Shown here: in pieces, positions 47,418 to 56,545 of the stretch
Layout: every line of letters starts with the position of its first letter
Position numbering within the stretch: position 1 is the stretch's first letter
IMG/VR virus record: IMGVR_UViG_3300037278_000142
Location: 62,001-126,000 of that record
Reading direction: 5' to 3' (one strand)
DNA from: a virus
DNA: 64,000 bases
Program-made: the position numbers and the translations under genes
The notes under the pieces: generated by a model
What the model was told of the DNA's origin: nothing
The model's database searches: none
What the model saw: the letters and a program-made list of their open reading frames with translations, nothing else

Positions 47418-48191
47418 TTAGAGGAATTCTATGTCGGAGTCGTAGACGTTGGAATCCCTGCCACCCTTTTCCCATTTCACGACGAGGAACCGGGGGTTGC
47501 CGCCGTGGTAGTGGCGATAGGGTTCTTCAATGTCCCGCACGCCGAGGATGGCTCCCTTCATACCGTCCGCCTTGCGTTTAACCTTGGAGCCCAGTTCACC
47601 GGGCTTGGACATCTTCTTGTCAATCTCGTATACCCGCGATGGGTCGTACACGCATACTTGGTCGCCATCCAGCACCTTACGAATGGTCTTACCCTTGAAC
47701 CAGACCGCATCGAACTGTGACTTGAGATTGTCCGTCAACAGCTTAGTTGCCACTACACGGTCTCGCTTCGCCACGTCAGGGTTGTAGCCCATCTTCACCC
47801 ACCACTTCATCATGGTGTTGGGTGCCGCGAAATTGATGGTCTCCAACCGAGGCACATCAAGAAAGTAAGTACGAAGGCCCTTCGTGGTGCCTCCATTAAA
47901 CATCTTGGCGATGGTGGGGGAGGTTGTGAAATATACGCCGTACCCTAGATGGTGGACGGGGGCGGGGACGCCTTGTGCATACGGGGAGGTACCGGTGTAG
48001 CCGTTACTCATACCCTCGCTGCCTTCTTCGCCTTCGGTGAACTTGAATCCTTCAGCATCAATCTTCGCCCAGTTCTCCGCAGTCGTTCCATGGTAGACAG
48101 GCCCGAACAGCTTGCGGTCTTTTGCTTCCTGCAAGCTGATGGTGTGCGTCTTGGGGTACGCCTTATGAAGGAACTTCGCTTTGAATATCAT
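47418..48191 (-). CDS. ADP-ribosyltransferase-fold protein
   Basis: 257 residues from the ATG at 48191 (ATGA overlap). GPVYHGTTAENWAKIDAEGF is the first ART motif, LGYGVYFTTSPTIAKMF the second strand/helix, and GDQVCVYDPSRVYEID the third strand with the usual catalytic Glu/Gln position occupied by Gln. A small C-terminal beta domain follows (KGAILGVRD, FLVVKWEKGGRDSN). May transfer ADP-ribose to host or phage targets, using NAD+ the phage also makes. Confidence 0.6.
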   Translation of the reverse strand: MIFKAKFLHKAYPKTHTISLQEAKDRKLFGPVYHGTTAENWAKIDAEGFKFTEGEEGSEGMSNGYTGTSPYAQGVPAPVHHLGYGVYFTTSPTIAKMFNGGTTKGLRTYFLDVPRLETINFAAPNTMMKWWVKMGYNPDVAKRDRVVATKLLTDNLKSQFDAVWFKGKTIRKVLDGDQVCVYDPSRVYEIDKKMSKPGELGSKVKRKADGMKGAILGVRDIEEPYRHYHGGNPRFLVVKWEKGGRDSNVYDSDIEFL

Positions 48192-48844
48192 TTCTTCACC
48201 CACACGAATTCAATAGTAGACCATCGGATGTACAAGCACGACTGGCCGCGATACTTGCTCTTGTAGAAGTGAGCCGCGTAGTCGTTGCGGAGAGTGAGAC
48301 CCTTCCGGCCATCTCTGTTGTAGCTACGCTCTGCTTCCCATGAACGGAGGCCCTCACAGTGCTGCTTGATGAGGTTGTAGGATACCTCTCTCGCTATGTC
48401 CACCATATCTGTAATGGAATCACCGTCCGAGCTTACGCAGTCTGTCTCGTACCTATAGTCTCCGATGCACTGAGTGTAGTCTTCAACTTCAACTTCTTCG
48501 TAGTTTCGGTTGCCTGAGTAGCCGTACCCAGCGACCGTGGGCTTCTTCGCACGCGGTTTGGCTGGCTTCTTGGTCGGGTTGATAATGTTCTTCATCAGAA
48601 ACGTCGGGGTCTCATTGAACATGACCTTCCACGTCTCCTCTGGAGAGAGCACAGTGACTTTGAACTCCTGCCCAGTGCGTAGAGCCTTCTTCGCACGGTG
48701 GTTGCCGTCGATGAGGATATAGGTGGGCTTAACCGTTGGATATTGCTTCGTCGCTTTATAACTGAACGTTGCTACGATGCCGGGACGGGTAATGTCTACT
48801 TTGTCAATGTGCTCTTTGTTCAACCCTACCTGCATAAGGTTCAT
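48188..48844 (-). CDS. ParB/sulfiredoxin-like protein
   Basis: 218 residues. N-terminal part (YILIDGNHRAKKALRTG) has the DGNHR signature of the ParB/Srx nuclease-like fold, with LSPEETWKVMF after it. A Lys/Pro-rich linker and a C-terminal domain (REVSYNLIKQHCEGLRSW, DYAAHFYKSKY) follow. Possibly nuclease or partition-type; target unknown. Confidence 0.5.
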   Translation of the reverse strand: MNLMQVGLNKEHIDKVDITRPGIVATFSYKATKQYPTVKPTYILIDGNHRAKKALRTGQEFKVTVLSPEETWKVMFNETPTFLMKNIINPTKKPAKPRAKKPTVAGYGYSGNRNYEEVEVEDYTQCIGDYRYETDCVSSDGDSITDMVDIAREVSYNLIKQHCEGLRSWEAERSYNRDGRKGLTLRNDYAAHFYKSKYRGQSCLYIRWSTIEFVWVKK

Positions 48845-49008
48845 ATGAAACGTGCCTTCTGCGCTGCATCATCATCTTCCTGAGTACCAACGAATGCCTC
48901 CAGAAATGCCTTAGGAGCAACCTGAGTATCGTGAGGAGATGCGGCAATAATCTGCTCCGCCTTGTGGATGTCGAAGCCGAGACCGACGTAACGGAATACC
49001 TCGTCCAT
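48841..49008 (-). CDS. Small helical protein
   Basis: 55 residues; TAATG overlap upstream and ATGA overlap downstream. DEVFRYVGLGFDIHKAEQII and an acidic end. Translationally coupled between two longer genes. Confidence 0.55.
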   Translation of the reverse strand: MDEVFRYVGLGFDIHKAEQIIAASPHDTQVAPKAFLEAFVGTQEDDDAAQKARFI

Positions 49009-51548
49009 TACTCATCCTTCACTTTCTTCATACCTTGAATCGCCTTGAAATAAATAGAGGCTACCGAGGCTTTCATATGGTCACCACGGGTCTTGCCATC
49101 GAGCAGGTCTGCCTTGTTCGGGCACTTGCAACCCTCTGCATCCTTGTTACACTGAGGGCAGAATTCCTCAGCGATGCACGCCGTTATGTGCATACCCGCA
49201 AGCCAGTCTGTATCCATCTGACTGAACTCCTTGTTGTGAACGACCAAGGACTTGAATGGGTTCTCGACCCCCTCAAGGCGGTAGCCACCGGGCAGGTCTT
49301 TTCCGCGTACTATCTGACCTTCACCCAACACCATCTTTTCAGCAAGGACATCGCCAACAACCTCCTTGAGACGACCGGCTGGGACGTTCACATTGAACAG
49401 ACCCTCACCATCCTTGAAACCGACGACGGTATAGTAATCATTATCGCCTTCATCTCCGGGAGACGGGCCGTAGTATACATAGTGAATCTCATCAACCTCT
49501 GGGAGATTGTCACCGGGCTCTACGTCTTCTGAGTAGCGGACGGGAAGGTCAGGCGTAGCGATAGCGGCTGTCTTGGGACAGCTAGGGCACTCGTCAACGA
49601 AGGTTGCTGTCTTCTTCGCCGAACAGCGGCACGTGCGAATGTTGCCACACTTACGGCACTCTACACGCTCGTGATGATGAGCGGCGGCCTTCGAGGCGAC
49701 ACGTTCGGCTCCCGCACCTTCAGGGGCTCCATGCCAGTGACCGTCCGAGTGTTCGTAGCAACAGTAATCCCCGTTATTGCGGTTGGCATAGAACTGTTCA
49801 CCACAACCGGCGCATGTCTTGACTTCCAGATGGTCATCCCGTCGCACGTTCATCGCGTGCTCATCCTTCAATTTCTGCATCCACTGACGATGGTGCTCAG
49901 CCTCTTCCTTTTCGGTCATACCTCCAGCAGCGGTCTTGCTATCGCTGGGGTCATTGACGCCCTTGACGATTCCGTGATTCCAATTCTTACCGCACTTATC
50001 ACACTTCGCTGTTTCGAAGTCGGTGGGCATGAGGCTGTATTCAGTTGAGCCGCACTCCGGGCACTTCTGCTTCTTGGCTCCGGTGATGCCCATGGACTTC
50101 AACATACCGTCCTTGTCTTCCTGAGAGAACGGTTCATCGAGTGTCGGCTTCTTCGGCATGGAATTCAGACCAGCCGCATTTAGCAACGCCTTGATGATGG
50201 TCTTCTGGGAAGGGATGCTCTGCCAGTTCTCTACCGTGTTGCCCTCTTGGTCAGTGACCTTACCGGAGCGAGGCACAGTCGGGTCAACCGCGATGCACGC
50301 TTGCCACAGGGTACCCATCCTCATGCTCTTCGGGTTGATGATAATAGAGTAGGCGTTCTCCCAGTTCTTCTCGTTCGGGTTGTTGATGACACGGCTGAGA
50401 CGCTCGCGAATGTCTGGGGGGAGGTTGGCGTGCAGCATGTTGCTGAAGTGGTCGAGCAGGTAGTTGATGTCGTCCGGCGAATACTTCATGTTGCGAACAG
50501 GCGTAGGACGACCGTACCACGCCGGGAGACGACGTGTGGCAGTAACTTCCTTGTAGACCCGCTCCATGTTCTTGTTGTTAGCGATGACCGTCTTGGCGAT
50601 GACCTTGATAGCAGCCTCGTGAGCAGCAGCATTCTTCGGAACGTGGAGCCGAGCCAGCTTAGCATTGACGAGACGCACAGCCGGAGACAAGATTTTACGA
50701 GTGCCTGCACTCGCATCCTTGCTGATGCTGTAACGGTTGTCCTCGAATTTGAGAATGCCAACTTGACGTGCCTTGTCCCACGCAGACCTCATGGTGATAC
50801 CCATACTCTTGAGTAGCTTCTGGTCTTCCTTAGTCATCACTGGAGTGTGGTCTTCGGGAAGCTGCTTGGTGGGCAGGTTGAGCTTGACAGCGGGGTCTTT
50901 GTAGTAGGTTCCTACCGCCTCTTCAATACCCTTGTGCTGTTCTTTCTTCTGCTTTTCACGCTGCGGCTTGGTCATCCTCGCTTGTTCCGGACTTTGTAGT
51001 TTACCGTAGCTGAGATTCTCCTGACCCCACTCGCGTGCGGCTGGGGACTCTTCCATGAGAGTCCTAATTTCATTGTAGAACTTCTCATACAATTTCCAGT
51101 TCTTTGTCCACTGAGCACTTCGCAGTTTGCGAACCGCGTCCCGGATGTTGTCGAGGTACACCTGATTCAACTCTTCTTCACCTTTGCTCTGGTGATATGC
51201 TTCCTCATCGAATGCCGTCTTCTTGGAAGCACGACGCTTGATGCCTAGTTCATTTTCAATGTAGTCCTTGAGCAGGGGATTCACTTCATCCTTGTCAAAC
51301 AAACCGCCGTGGCTGTATTGACGTGCATAGGCGGCGTCCAAAACCGTTGGCTTACGCTTGTCAACGTGACCGGGACGGGCCATCGAGTAGTATGCGTTCT
51401 TCGGCTTCGGCGTGGGGTCGTCAACAGCATTGCCGTTCGCTTCAGGGTAGAACGGGTCGATATGCTTGGGGGGCATACCTACCGTATCACTGTTGAACCC
51501 TTTTTCTTCTGGTGTTTCTTTTGGTTTGTTGAGAAGCGGGTTATCCAT
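49008..51548 (-). CDS. Large multi-zinc-ribbon protein, possibly virion-packaged
   Basis: 846 residues. N-terminus NPLLNKP resembles the 668-residue head-region protein. A helical central region (about 100-480) precedes at least four zinc ribbons (CPECGS..CDKCGK, CAGCG..CCYEH, CRKCGN..CRCS, CPQCNKD..CKCP). Short S/A-K-(K)-T-A tracts (ASKKTAF, DSKTAAGG, SAKKTATF, CPKTAAI) sit at the linker borders and could be protease sites. Between the accessory region and fibre/Dps genes. Function unknown. Confidence 0.55.
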   Translation of the reverse strand: MDNPLLNKPKETPEEKGFNSDTVGMPPKHIDPFYPEANGNAVDDPTPKPKNAYYSMARPGHVDKRKPTVLDAAYARQYSHGGLFDKDEVNPLLKDYIENELGIKRRASKKTAFDEEAYHQSKGEEELNQVYLDNIRDAVRKLRSAQWTKNWKLYEKFYNEIRTLMEESPAAREWGQENLSYGKLQSPEQARMTKPQREKQKKEQHKGIEEAVGTYYKDPAVKLNLPTKQLPEDHTPVMTKEDQKLLKSMGITMRSAWDKARQVGILKFEDNRYSISKDASAGTRKILSPAVRLVNAKLARLHVPKNAAAHEAAIKVIAKTVIANNKNMERVYKEVTATRRLPAWYGRPTPVRNMKYSPDDINYLLDHFSNMLHANLPPDIRERLSRVINNPNEKNWENAYSIIINPKSMRMGTLWQACIAVDPTVPRSGKVTDQEGNTVENWQSIPSQKTIIKALLNAAGLNSMPKKPTLDEPFSQEDKDGMLKSMGITGAKKQKCPECGSTEYSLMPTDFETAKCDKCGKNWNHGIVKGVNDPSDSKTAAGGMTEKEEAEHHRQWMQKLKDEHAMNVRRDDHLEVKTCAGCGEQFYANRNNGDYCCYEHSDGHWHGAPEGAGAERVASKAAAHHHERVECRKCGNIRTCRCSAKKTATFVDECPSCPKTAAIATPDLPVRYSEDVEPGDNLPEVDEIHYVYYGPSPGDEGDNDYYTVVGFKDGEGLFNVNVPAGRLKEVVGDVLAEKMVLGEGQIVRGKDLPGGYRLEGVENPFKSLVVHNKEFSQMDTDWLAGMHITACIAEEFCPQCNKDAEGCKCPNKADLLDGKTRGDHMKASVASIYFKAIQGMKKVKDE

Positions 51549-51562
51549 TCAAAAGAACTCCG

Positions 51563-52159
51563 TTAAACCTTTATTGACCAAGAGGTTCCGTCTGCATAGC
51601 TGATATGCCCGTCCTGCGAGAAGGCCCAGCCGGTGAATCCTCCTGAAGAACCTGATGGAGCCACAGGCGGACCTGTAACTAGGGTAGTGCCTAAATCTCC
51701 TGTTAGTGTACCCCCTGTTAGGAGCAAGGCTTCCCCACTGCCCAACGCGAGGATGTCCCAGTCAGGAGGAGAGGAGAGATTGGGAGCTATACCAATCTCT
51801 CCATTGGCGATGCAGATGTAAGAATTGCCGCTATATGACACACAGTCATAGGCATTGTACGTGAGGGTGTCCGACCACGCATTACGCCACGTGAAGCCCT
51901 GACCCGTGGCACCAGTTGCCCCTGTAGCACCTGTGGCTCCGGTTGATCCTGTGGCACCATCCTCTCCAATAGCCCCCATGGGTCCTTGAGAACCGGGGGT
52001 GCCCACAGCGAAGGTTGTCCATGTGGTGCCGAGGTAATACTGAGTTGGGGGCACACCCGTGTTGATAGTCAAGGCTACGTATGACGCCGTAAGATAAAAC
52101 ACGACATCATTTACCTGATAGGTTACTCCTGCGCTCCATGCGCCTTGCCAGTTCAACAT
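51563..52159 (-). CDS. Collagen-like tail fibre protein
   Basis: 198 residues. Starts with a carbohydrate-binding-like unit (WSAGVTYQVNDVVFYLTASYVAL), a Gly-X-Y collagen stretch (TPGSQGPMGAIGEDGATG and repeated ATG triplets), then a second copy of the W..TLTYNAYDCVSYSGNSYICI unit and a Gly/Ser-rich end. Short trimeric fibre or baseplate appendage. Confidence 0.7.
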   Translation of the reverse strand: MLNWQGAWSAGVTYQVNDVVFYLTASYVALTINTGVPPTQYYLGTTWTTFAVGTPGSQGPMGAIGEDGATGSTGATGATGATGATGQGFTWRNAWSDTLTYNAYDCVSYSGNSYICIANGEIGIAPNLSSPPDWDILALGSGEALLLTGGTLTGDLGTTLVTGPPVAPSGSSGGFTGWAFSQDGHISYADGTSWSIKV

Positions 52160-52201
52160 AATTCACCCCTATAATAAATGGGGGTAGTCAACAAATTTCA
52201 C

Positions 52202-52678
52202 TTATACCTGTAAGTGAGCCTGAAGGAACCAGACATCCTTGTCGGCCTGTCGAACCAGTTCAATGAAGACATCCGCAGAGCCTTGGTCGCCACACCCCAG
52301 ACACTCTTCAATAGCTGTCCGCATGGAGTTAGCCGCCTGCCCTATGCGGACAGAGAGGGCGAGAATGTGGTCAGAGCCCTTCACCGTGTCCACCGGGTAC
52401 TCGGGGATGGTGGAGTTTACAGCAACCATGCGTGCCGTGCCATAAGCCACACCGCCCAAAGCCGTGATACGTTCTGCGATAATGTCACTAGCCGTTTCCA
52501 GATGCTCTGCTACTGAGTCGAAAAGGAGGTGCAACTCGTAGAAAGCCATACCCTTTACGTTCCAGTGAGCCTGCTTGGCTTGCGTTTTCAGGTCGAGGGT
52601 GTCGGCCAGACGTGCGTTCAGGATAGCCACCACTGTGGTTCGTTGCAGTTCCGGGATGTTGACGGACGTGGGGAACAT
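52202..52678 (-). CDS. dps: Dps/ferritin-like protein
   Basis: 158 residues, all helical. KQAHWNVKGMAFYELHLLFD (about 36-55) and HLETASDIIAERITALGG carry the Dps ferroxidase His, Asp and Glu residues. The end (ADKDVWFLQAHLQ) matches the last Dps helix. Dps assemble 12-subunit shells that oxidise iron and protect DNA. Between fibre and baseplate genes, so may be a virion part or a stress protein. Confidence 0.85.
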   Translation of the reverse strand: MFPTSVNIPELQRTTVVAILNARLADTLDLKTQAKQAHWNVKGMAFYELHLLFDSVAEHLETASDIIAERITALGGVAYGTARMVAVNSTIPEYPVDTVKGSDHILALSVRIGQAANSMRTAIEECLGCGDQGSADVFIELVRQADKDVWFLQAHLQV

Positions 52679-53164
52679 TTATCCAATCCTTATCTGGTAG
52701 TTTGGTGTCTTTCGTCTCACCATACAGTGACCTTCCCTTTTGAAAAGAGGGATGGATAAGTCAAAGTTTCCTTGGAACGTAAGATAGTAGTTGAGCAGCG
52801 GGTCGTACCCCGAGTCAATCAGCGTCATCATTCCATTCGCAATAGGAGGTGGTGGAGGAGGCTGAGCTATCAAGTAAATCTGTGACGAGGCCAGCAGCGG
52901 GTTAGGGGGTGGTGCCGGGAGTTGATACCATGGCAAACTCAAATTGTAAAATTGCTTACAGAAAAATGAGAAGGCTTCGAAGCAACTCAACTGACCCACG
53001 TCGTAGTGAATCATGTAAAGAGAGTTGCCATAGAAGGTGGTGGTCTGAACATCTGCGGAGATGCTGGTGACAGCAAGAACCGCACGCTGACCAGTGTCTA
53101 CGGCACCGTTAGCCCACGTCTGTTCCTCACCAATCTGAATCGCTAGTATATTCTCAACACTCAT
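52679..53164 (-). CDS. Hypothetical tail/baseplate protein
   Basis: 161 residues. Beta-rich with Pro-rich loops (PAPPPNPLL, PPPPPPIANG) and YLTFQGNFDLSIPLF. Sits with baseplate genes; no family recognised. Confidence 0.5.
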   Translation of the reverse strand: MSVENILAIQIGEEQTWANGAVDTGQRAVLAVTSISADVQTTTFYGNSLYMIHYDVGQLSCFEAFSFFCKQFYNLSLPWYQLPAPPPNPLLASSQIYLIAQPPPPPPIANGMMTLIDSGYDPLLNYYLTFQGNFDLSIPLFKREGHCMVRRKTPNYQIRIG

Positions 53165-53173
53165 AATTTAGGG

Positions 53174-53806
53174 TCAGAAACTTACAATCCAAGAAAAAAT
53201 AACGGGAACGCCCGGAGGGAGGAGTAAGGGAGGAAGTGTCTTGTAGTTTATTAATGTAACTGTGTTCGTCGCCGCAGCCACATTGGCATAAGTCGTGGGA
53301 TCACCTGAAAAGTAAGGAGCCGTCTGCATGTTGGTGCTTTGGCTGGCTGAGCCGCCGCCAATAAGCCCCATCTCACGGATGCCCTGCGTGAGGTTGTCAG
53401 TCGTAGCGTTCACCGTACATTGGAAATTTACATAGGTGGATAGGGTATTAGCCGTCCAGCCACCAGATGGGTCAGGCTGAACAAAGTTGATGCGAGATAG
53501 AGGCTTGCGAATCAACTCCTGAATGAGGGAGGTCTGAACTGGAGTCTCCTGAGGTTGAGTCTCGGGAGCCCACGTGGGAGAACCGGCACCGAGAGCCAAG
53601 CCCCACACCGAGTACAGAGGCTCGTGACCAAGCGGGTAGGGGGGATTGGGGTCGGTGGGATTGACGTTGGCCATCAAACGGGAGAACAGCCATTTAGTTA
53701 CATTCACAATGGTATTGTGTGTTTCAAATAGTATCTCTCCAGTGTCCTCGCGAGATACTCGGATGTTAGTGGAGGGAGAATATTTCTTGAAATCTTCAAG
53801 CTGCAT
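53174..53806 (-). CDS. Tail fibre or baseplate appendage protein
   Basis: 210 residues from the ATG at 53806 (GGAGCAGTCAA). VSREDTGEILFETHNTIVN, NVTKWLFSRLM, and a beta domain ending NYKTLPPLLLPPGVPVIFSW, like small attachment proteins of baseplates. Overlaps the preceding GIY-YIG gene by 11 nt. Confidence 0.5.
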   Translation of the reverse strand: MQLEDFKKYSPSTNIRVSREDTGEILFETHNTIVNVTKWLFSRLMANVNPTDPNPPYPLGHEPLYSVWGLALGAGSPTWAPETQPQETPVQTSLIQELIRKPLSRINFVQPDPSGGWTANTLSTYVNFQCTVNATTDNLTQGIREMGLIGGGSASQSTNMQTAPYFSGDPTTYANVAAATNTVTLINYKTLPPLLLPPGVPVIFSWIVSF

Positions 53807-54536
53807 TTGACTGCTCCAAGTACACTTGGGGTTTTGGCTCACTAAATGGGACGCCCTTAGTCGCCGCCCAACGCTTCCTCACACACCAAGAGTTAAATTC
53901 AGGGCTACGTTCCCTGTTACGTGCAGACCGCTTTTGCCTTGTTTCTTCAGAGACAGGTCTACCAATTGCCTTCTGTCGAATCTTTTCTATTGCAGAATCT
54001 GAGGGTCTGCCGGGGCGGAGGTGCCCCTGTAGTAGGGATGTATAGCCATTACGTTGCAATTGACTTAAACACTCAGGTCGTTTAGCACGCTGCTTAGCTG
54101 AAACCGACATCCGAGCCTTGGCTTGTTCTGATTTTGCTACACCTTTCAAAGCAGTCGATAGTTTGGGGAACTTTTTGCCTAACTTAGCTGCGGATATACG
54201 CCGACCGGTTTCTACTGGTCGTTTCTGACTTCGCCACTCACCCGGTAGTCTGTTCGCCCCTTCCCAGCCGCCAGCACCCCCATCAATCAGGTTGTAACAA
54301 AAGGGGTCGCCCTTTAGTACGGTAAGGAGTTCAAACTCCTTACCATAGGCCGAGGTAGAATCTGGGTAGATAAACAAAATGGACTTCTGAAACTCATGGA
54401 CGCCATACTTAGCTATCGCCTTTTTCAGGATAGAACCGGAACCCAGATACCTGTCATATGGGTCTTTAGTCTTATGGACGCCGATGTAATAACGGCCATT
54501 CACAAGGTTGGTCGTCTTGTATACCGTATAAACCAT
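53796..54536 (-). CDS. GIY-YIG homing endonuclease
   Basis: 246 residues. YTVYKTTNLVNGRYYIGVHK, LGSGSILKKAIAKYG, FELLTVLKG and YNLIDGGAGGW carry the GIY-YIG, Arg and Glu motifs. A C-terminal NUMOD-like helical tail follows. Related to the gene at 4549. Inserted between baseplate genes. Confidence 0.85.
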   Translation of the reverse strand: MVYTVYKTTNLVNGRYYIGVHKTKDPYDRYLGSGSILKKAIAKYGVHEFQKSILFIYPDSTSAYGKEFELLTVLKGDPFCYNLIDGGAGGWEGANRLPGEWRSQKRPVETGRRISAAKLGKKFPKLSTALKGVAKSEQAKARMSVSAKQRAKRPECLSQLQRNGYTSLLQGHLRPGRPSDSAIEKIRQKAIGRPVSEETRQKRSARNRERSPEFNSWCVRKRWAATKGVPFSEPKPQVYLEQSNAA

Positions 54537-54757
54537 CAGTTCAATTCAACAATCGTGCCGACGTTGGACTTCACAGGCAAGTCCTTGCGGTTGTTCAGCG
54601 TGGTGAAAACCCGCCTGATGCGAAAGTACGGATTCTCTTCCAAAATCTTTACACCACGGCCCACGGCGATGTGGACGTTGAGTGAGTTGTGCCCGTGCTC
54701 TAGCCAGTAGACGCGGACTTCGTTATTCTGAGAAACAAGTTCGACCTGAGTAAACAT
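54536..54757 (-). CDS. Small virion-region protein
   Basis: 73 residues, GAGG upstream. Beta-rich (EVRVYWLEHGHNSLNVHIAVG). Not recognised. Confidence 0.5.
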   Translation of the reverse strand: MFTQVELVSQNNEVRVYWLEHGHNSLNVHIAVGRGVKILEENPYFRIRRVFTTLNNRKDLPVKSNVGTIVELN

Positions 54758-54767
54758 AGTTAGACCT

Positions 54768-56453
54768 CTATCCCTTATTACTCACGGCGTCGATAATCTG
54801 ACGGATGATTGCTCCCGAATTCTCAAACAAAGCGAGTAGGCCGGGGTGGAAATGACCGGGGTGCTCCTCAACCTCATACTTAAGGTCTTCCAAAGAGAAC
54901 CATTTAATCTCATCGGTCTCGTCCGCGAAGTCCAAGTTGGCCGAGCCACCCGGCATCGGGTTCAGGCCGAACTCAGTGGGCACGAGGCCGAGGAAGTTGA
55001 AATACCTGAATGACCCATCGGTGAAGACGAAGGCAGGAATGAGACGAATACCGCCCTTGTAACCAACCTCTTCCATCATCTCGTGTCGAGCACTCTCAGC
55101 CGGGGACTTGCCCTTCTGGATACCGCCCCCGATGGTTCCCCAGCAGTCCCCACCATTCATCTCAGCGTTACGCCAAGCCAAACAGATGCGACCCGTGGTC
55201 GTGCAGATAGGGAGAATACCTGAAGCTGCACCCCCGGCACCAACCCAGTAGCCGTTCTCATCTTCGTAACCCTTTTTCACAGTCGATGTCTTAGACTGGG
55301 CCTCGTTACCGTCTGGGGTGTTGTCTTCGCCTTCTTCAAGCTGCTCGTTCTTCTCGTCGTCCGGCGTGAGGTCGGTGGTCGGGTTGACTTCGGTTTCAGA
55401 TGGTTCGATAACCTCATTGCCCTGCTCGTCCACAGCTTCCGCCGCGTCAGAGGATTCAGGGATGTCTTCCTTGTCGAGAATTGTCCAGTCGATGTAGTAA
55501 GTCGGAACCGGGTAGTTGCCTTCCTTCAGTTCTTCAATCGAAGGGAAGTCAGAGAAGGACACGCAGCGGCCATCGGTGAACTTCACGACCCACTCTTGCT
55601 TCTCATCCTTCTCGTTGATGTAGATAGCCATGTCATCGCTGAGGGTGCCGTATGGAGTGAAGTGCTCGTCACCCACGTAGATGCTCTTGGGGATGCCCTT
55701 AACGTTGGTTGTCTTCATCTCAACGTCGTTGTCAAACTTTACCGTAGGAGTGTACTCTGGTCTCGTTGAACCTCGCTTGCCTCTACCTTTGGGGTAGATG
55801 GTGTTGAGCAATTCATTCTTGAAGCTACCACCCCCCAGAGGAATCGTGGCGGTGGGCTTGCCCCACTGGTCGTACACAATGAGGTACATTGGACGCGGCT
55901 GATTCTTGATGGTGCGGCTGCGGAAGTTCTGAATGATCTTACGTGCATCCTGCACCGTAGTCTTGGACGGCTTGTCGTAAGTCAACTCCAAGTGACGAAC
56001 CGTCGGTGGACGCTTGAGTGTCTTTCCTGAAGAAGCGGTGACCACCTTGTCATAGGTTTCATTGACAAAGGACATGGGCAGTTTGAACGTACCTTCGAAG
56101 CTCTTCACGGTCGGGTCTTTGCTGATAGGAGACATGGACTTGTTAGTATCCGCTTCGCCCGTCATACCCTTGAAACAATTCAGCGTGGCAGCATAGACCT
56201 GCACGATGATGGCTTGCTCGTACCCAGCCGTAATCATGAAGGACGACATCTCGTCAAGCAGCACGTGGATGGCTTCGGCAACAAGACCACTCATCGAGTT
56301 TGGTTTGTCTTCCACCAGCGGGAACTTCATAGAAAACACAGTAAAATTGGGAATTCCGAGGTCAAGGGAGATGAGGGCATAGGGCCGCGCATCTCGTATG
56401 ATTGAAATGTCAAGGTTTCCGGTCGCTGGACTTAAGTAAGAGTTCTTATCCAT
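54768..56453 (-). CDS. Virion-region protein with C-terminal Nudix domain
   Basis: 561 residues. Residues 1-320 form a mixed alpha/beta unit, 320-400 an acidic linker, 410-545 a Nudix hydrolase domain with ICLAWRNAEMN, GGGIQKGKSPAESARHEMMEEVG (box variant, Lys and His replacing Glu and Arg, three Glu kept) and DEIKWFSLEDL. It may hydrolyse nucleotide diphosphates such as ADP-ribose or caps, carried by a structural or packaged protein. Confidence 0.65.
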   Translation of the reverse strand: MDKNSYLSPATGNLDISIIRDARPYALISLDLGIPNFTVFSMKFPLVEDKPNSMSGLVAEAIHVLLDEMSSFMITAGYEQAIIVQVYAATLNCFKGMTGEADTNKSMSPISKDPTVKSFEGTFKLPMSFVNETYDKVVTASSGKTLKRPPTVRHLELTYDKPSKTTVQDARKIIQNFRSRTIKNQPRPMYLIVYDQWGKPTATIPLGGGSFKNELLNTIYPKGRGKRGSTRPEYTPTVKFDNDVEMKTTNVKGIPKSIYVGDEHFTPYGTLSDDMAIYINEKDEKQEWVVKFTDGRCVSFSDFPSIEELKEGNYPVPTYYIDWTILDKEDIPESSDAAEAVDEQGNEVIEPSETEVNPTTDLTPDDEKNEQLEEGEDNTPDGNEAQSKTSTVKKGYEDENGYWVGAGGAASGILPICTTTGRICLAWRNAEMNGGDCWGTIGGGIQKGKSPAESARHEMMEEVGYKGGIRLIPAFVFTDGSFRYFNFLGLVPTEFGLNPMPGGSANLDFADETDEIKWFSLEDLKYEVEEHPGHFHPGLLALFENSGAIIRQIIDAVSNKG

Positions 56454-56545
56454 ACACTAAGCTATTTAATAGTTCACTAATGGGTGGTCAGAGCTTTGTT
56501 TACACGGACACGATTTGATGTATTATTGGGGGTCACAGGATGAGG

